Shown here one piece after another: positions 5,541 to 6,996 of a stretch of DNA of 6,996 bases. Source of the DNA: an uncultured Erysipelotrichaceae bacterium (GTDB lineage Bacteria > Bacillota_I > Bacilli_A > RFN20 > CAG-826); contig ONWJ01000113.1 of assembly GCA_900321535.1 (NCBI GenBank), forward strand, positions 1 to 6,996, read 5' to 3'. Each line of letters begins with the position of its first letter. The first letter of the stretch is position 1. The notes under the pieces were generated by a model, which was not told the DNA's origin, made no database searches, and saw only the letters and a program-made list of their open reading frames with translations. The position numbers and the translations under genes are program-made.

Positions 5541-6731
5541 ATGAAACGATTTTCACCCTTATTTTTATTCGCCCCATTACTCCTATTAAGTGGGTGCCAA
5601 CAGCAAGAAGAAGGCAAAGTCAAACTCCTTTTCGGGATGATGCATGGCGAGGTCGCATCATGGAACGATGTTCAGGTCAATAAAGACATCAACGAAGACA
5701 CCGATTGGATGAATATCGATTACCTCGTCCCAGTGGATTACGCGGGATTATCGGGTTTAGTAGAGAAGCAAGAAAACTTCCTCGTCATCTCTAAAGGCAA
5801 CGAGAATACCTGCGGATGCTGGCAAGGATTCCACGCTTCCATTGCAAAATACGTCAAAGCCCATCATCTTCGCGTTTATGTCATTGAAACCAAAGACCTT
5901 GCAAAAGGCGATGATTTCTTTGGTTTGAAGTGCACGAACGGCATCGATGACCTCGGCATCTTTGAAAACGGAAAGCTCCGTTATCATCATGATGACAAAG
6001 ATGATTGGGGACATAAGTTCGTCGAATTATCGGATTGGCTCACCGCTCATATCGAAATGCCGAAGATGTTCTATGTCGATGAATCCCAACTCTTTGACCT
6101 CTATGATGGGGATACCCCGTTCTTTGTAATGTATACGCGCGCAACTTGCCCTGATTGCTCCTACATCACTGCGACGTCTTTGCGCGAGTATTTGTTGCAG
6201 GATGTGAAACTAGAAGCCTATAACTTCATCTTCGACGTCACGCCTTGGAGAAGCATCATCGATGATAAAGGGGTCGAACATCCGATGAACGATTCCACGA
6301 TCATAGAAGGTGAAATCACTTGGGGACAAGTTGTCACCGCCGAATACAAAGCCAAGAAAGAAGAATTCGGTTTGGCTGATAAAGAAGCGGGATTTGGCGA
6401 AGGAGTCGTTCCTACGTTCTACCGCATCAATCCAGATGGTGCAGGCACGAAAAAAGGTTCGGTCATCCAAATGGCGGGTGCTTTCTATAACGATAAGTTT
6501 GAAAACGATACGATCACCGATACCTACTTCACGGCCGAGCGTCTTGAATATGGTTGCCTTGATTACCTCAAGAGTTCCTCGGTGAAAGATAAGGTCCTTA
6601 CCGGGGCCAAACTCAAAGAAGGGACTTCCGAGGCCAAGAAAAACCGCGATGACAAAGCCGTCCATGACGCGGTTCGTCTTTATCACGAACCGATTTTCTA
6701 CGCCCTTATGGATGCGGCGGTCAAAATCTAA
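5541..6731 (+). CDS. Exported lipoprotein with two thioredoxin-like halves
   Basis: Probable thiol-disulfide oxidoreductase anchored outside the membrane; 396 residues. Residues 1-19 form a lipoprotein signal with lipobox LSGC (Cys19). The first half has a strand FLVISKG (80-86), then CGC (91-93) and an FENGK turn (141-145); the position expected for cis-proline is aspartate, so this half looks degenerate. The second half has FFVMYTRATCPDC (194-206), with CPDC (203-206) as a typical active site, and VVPT (289-292) supplies a fitting cis-proline. Long insertions between CPDC and VVPT, and a charged C-terminal region, are unassigned. The start at 5541 is chosen for its signal peptide; an upstream TTG at 5481 would add 20 residues and spoil it. 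No ribosome site is visible. It is divergent from the pot operon. Bacteriocin-accessory-like thioredoxin proteins are an alternative. The fold is inferred from motifs, so the function is moderate-confidence. Confidence 0.8.
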   Translation: MKRFSPLFLFAPLLLLSGCQQQEEGKVKLLFGMMHGEVASWNDVQVNKDINEDTDWMNIDYLVPVDYAGLSGLVEKQENFLVISKGNENTCGCWQGFHASIAKYVKAHHLRVYVIETKDLAKGDDFFGLKCTNGIDDLGIFENGKLRYHHDDKDDWGHKFVELSDWLTAHIEMPKMFYVDESQLFDLYDGDTPFFVMYTRATCPDCSYITATSLREYLLQDVKLEAYNFIFDVTPWRSIIDDKGVEHPMNDSTIIEGEITWGQVVTAEYKAKKEEFGLADKEAGFGEGVVPTFYRINPDGAGTKKGSVIQMAGAFYNDKFENDTITDTYFTAERLEYGCLDYLKSSSVKDKVLTGAKLKEGTSEAKKNRDDKAVHDAVRLYHEPIFYALMDAAVKI

Positions 6732-6735
6732 AAAT

Positions 6736-6756
6736 CCCTGCAAAACCCCATTAAAA
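6736..6756. repeat. Short motif shared with the other gene-end region (copy 2)
   Basis: This carries TGCAAAACCCC then ATTAAAA, matching the copy at 33-54 apart from small length changes in the C and T runs. It lies between the lipoprotein stop codon and the terminator stem. Seen from the minus strand, both copies follow a terminator. Function is unknown. Confidence 0.4.
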
Positions 6757-6760
6757 CATG

Positions 6761-6788
6761 AAAAGATGCCCCATTAGAGGCATCTTTT
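6761..6788. terminator. Bidirectional terminator between convergent genes
   Basis: AAAAGATGCC (6761-6770) pairs perfectly with GGCATCTTTT (6779-6788). On the plus strand the stem ends in TTTTT after the lipoprotein gene. On the minus strand the pairing extends to 12 bp, with one U-G wobble and a UAAU loop, and ends in CTTTT after the rubredoxin-like gene. It is well placed to end both convergent transcripts. Confidence 0.88.
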
Positions 6789-6803
6789 TACGAAACATAG
6801 ACT

Positions 6804-6947
6804 TTACTCGGCGATTGGATTACCGTCTTTGTCGCATGGTTCAAGGTATTCTGGACCAGCGCCGCAGATGGGGCAATTTCCGTTCTCATCAGGGGTGATG
6901 ATCTCACCGCAAAGAGCGCAACGGTAGTATTTGACTTCTTCGGCCAT
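6804..6947 (-). CDS. Small rubredoxin-like / rubrerythrin-tail-like protein
   Basis: A 47-residue protein, MAEEVKYYRC onward, with four cysteines in two CxxC knuckles: Cys10-x2-Cys13 (CALCGE) and Cys25-x2-Cys28 (CPICGA), followed by GPEYLEPC. This spacing and the KYYRC...CPxCG pattern match the iron- or zinc-binding rubredoxin domain found at the C terminus of rubrerythrins, here as a free-standing protein without the di-iron domain. A fifth cysteine (Cys38) follows. It probably binds one Fe or Zn and is cytoplasmic, as no signal peptide is present. A redox role in peroxide or oxygen defence is possible, as is a simple zinc ribbon. Start: a perfect AGGAGG lies 7 nt upstream. It stands alone, convergent with the lipoprotein gene and sharing its terminator. 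Confidence 0.88.
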   Translation of the reverse strand: MAEEVKYYRCALCGEIITPDENGNCPICGAGPEYLEPCDKDGNPIAE

Positions 6948-6954
6948 GAGTTTT

Positions 6955-6960
6955 CCTCCT
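6955..6960 (-). promoter_or_regulatory. Ribosome binding site of the rubredoxin-like gene
   Basis: On the minus strand a perfect AGGAGG lies 7 nt before the ATG at 6947. It confirms that this short frame is translated, and translated strongly. Confidence 0.88.
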
Positions 6961-6966
6961 GCTTTA

Positions 6967-6994
6967 AAGATACAGCAAAACTATTTTTTGTCTA
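6967..6994 (-). promoter_or_regulatory. Candidate promoter of the rubredoxin-like gene
   Basis: On the minus strand, TAGACA (6994-6989) differs from the -35 consensus at one base. TATCTT (6972-6967) matches the -10 at four of six, with 16-nt spacing. It would give a short leader that includes AGGAGG. The window ends two bases upstream, so a better promoter outside cannot be excluded. Confidence 0.35.
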
Positions 6995-6996
6995 TC

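Noticed and set aside
6210..6743. A 177-codon minus-strand frame opposite the lipoprotein gene
   Set aside because: Antisense shadow; no motif and no ribosome site, and the plus-strand gene is clearly the coding one.
1..6996. CRISPR array, insertion sequence, tRNA or rRNA
   Set aside because: No regularly spaced repeats, transposase motifs, terminal inverted repeats or tRNA-like cloverleaf sequences were seen.

Overview
The window holds a complete polyamine ABC-transporter operon on the minus strand, a divergently transcribed exported thioredoxin-fold lipoprotein on the plus strand, and, convergent to that, a 47-residue rubredoxin-like protein. The organism looks like a low-to-moderate-GC member of the Bacillota, probably an uncultured Bacilli/Mollicutes-related lineage. 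The grounds are strong AGGAGG-type ribosome sites, Gram-positive-style lipoproteins, UUCG-capped terminators, and a long PotA with an insert in its ATPase domain. As I recall, Mollicutes PotA proteins are also long, but I could not check this. The genetic code is standard: TGA is the stop codon of potB and every reading frame closes normally with tryptophan as TGG. The lineage is inferred, not demonstrated.

Layout. Positions 1-79 carry a short 3' region with a terminator for the operon. Positions 80-5257 (minus) read potA, potB, potC, potD. The genes are packed with a 14-nt overlap, a 4-nt ATGA overlap and a 0-nt TAAATG junction, so translational coupling is likely. Positions 5258-5540 are a divergent intergenic region. 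It holds candidate promoters for both directions and two hairpins sharing the motif GTCGAAA. Positions 5541-6731 (plus) encode a 396-residue lipoprotein with two thioredoxin-like halves (CGC and CPDC). A bidirectional terminator at 6761-6788 separates it from the rubredoxin-like gene (6804-6947, minus).

How the genes work together. PotD should capture spermidine or putrescine outside the membrane, PotB and PotC form the channel, and PotA supplies ATP hydrolysis. The core chemistry looks conserved, but two subunits are much larger than usual. PotD is 633 residues, with a long acidic, aromatic insert and an added C-terminal membrane helix besides its N-terminal lipid anchor. PotA is 505 residues, with an 18-residue insert in the ATPase domain and what looks like a repeated TOBE segment at its C terminus. 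The mature PotD also carries eight cysteines beyond the lipid-bearing one, and the gene next door encodes an exported thiol-oxidoreductase-like protein. This suggests, without proving, that the neighbour maintains thiols in PotD.

I see no CRISPR array, insertion sequence, tRNA or rRNA, and no wholly new system. The second-look items are the enlarged transporter subunits, the apparently leaderless lipoprotein gene, the GTCGAAA hairpins and a short motif repeated beside both terminators.
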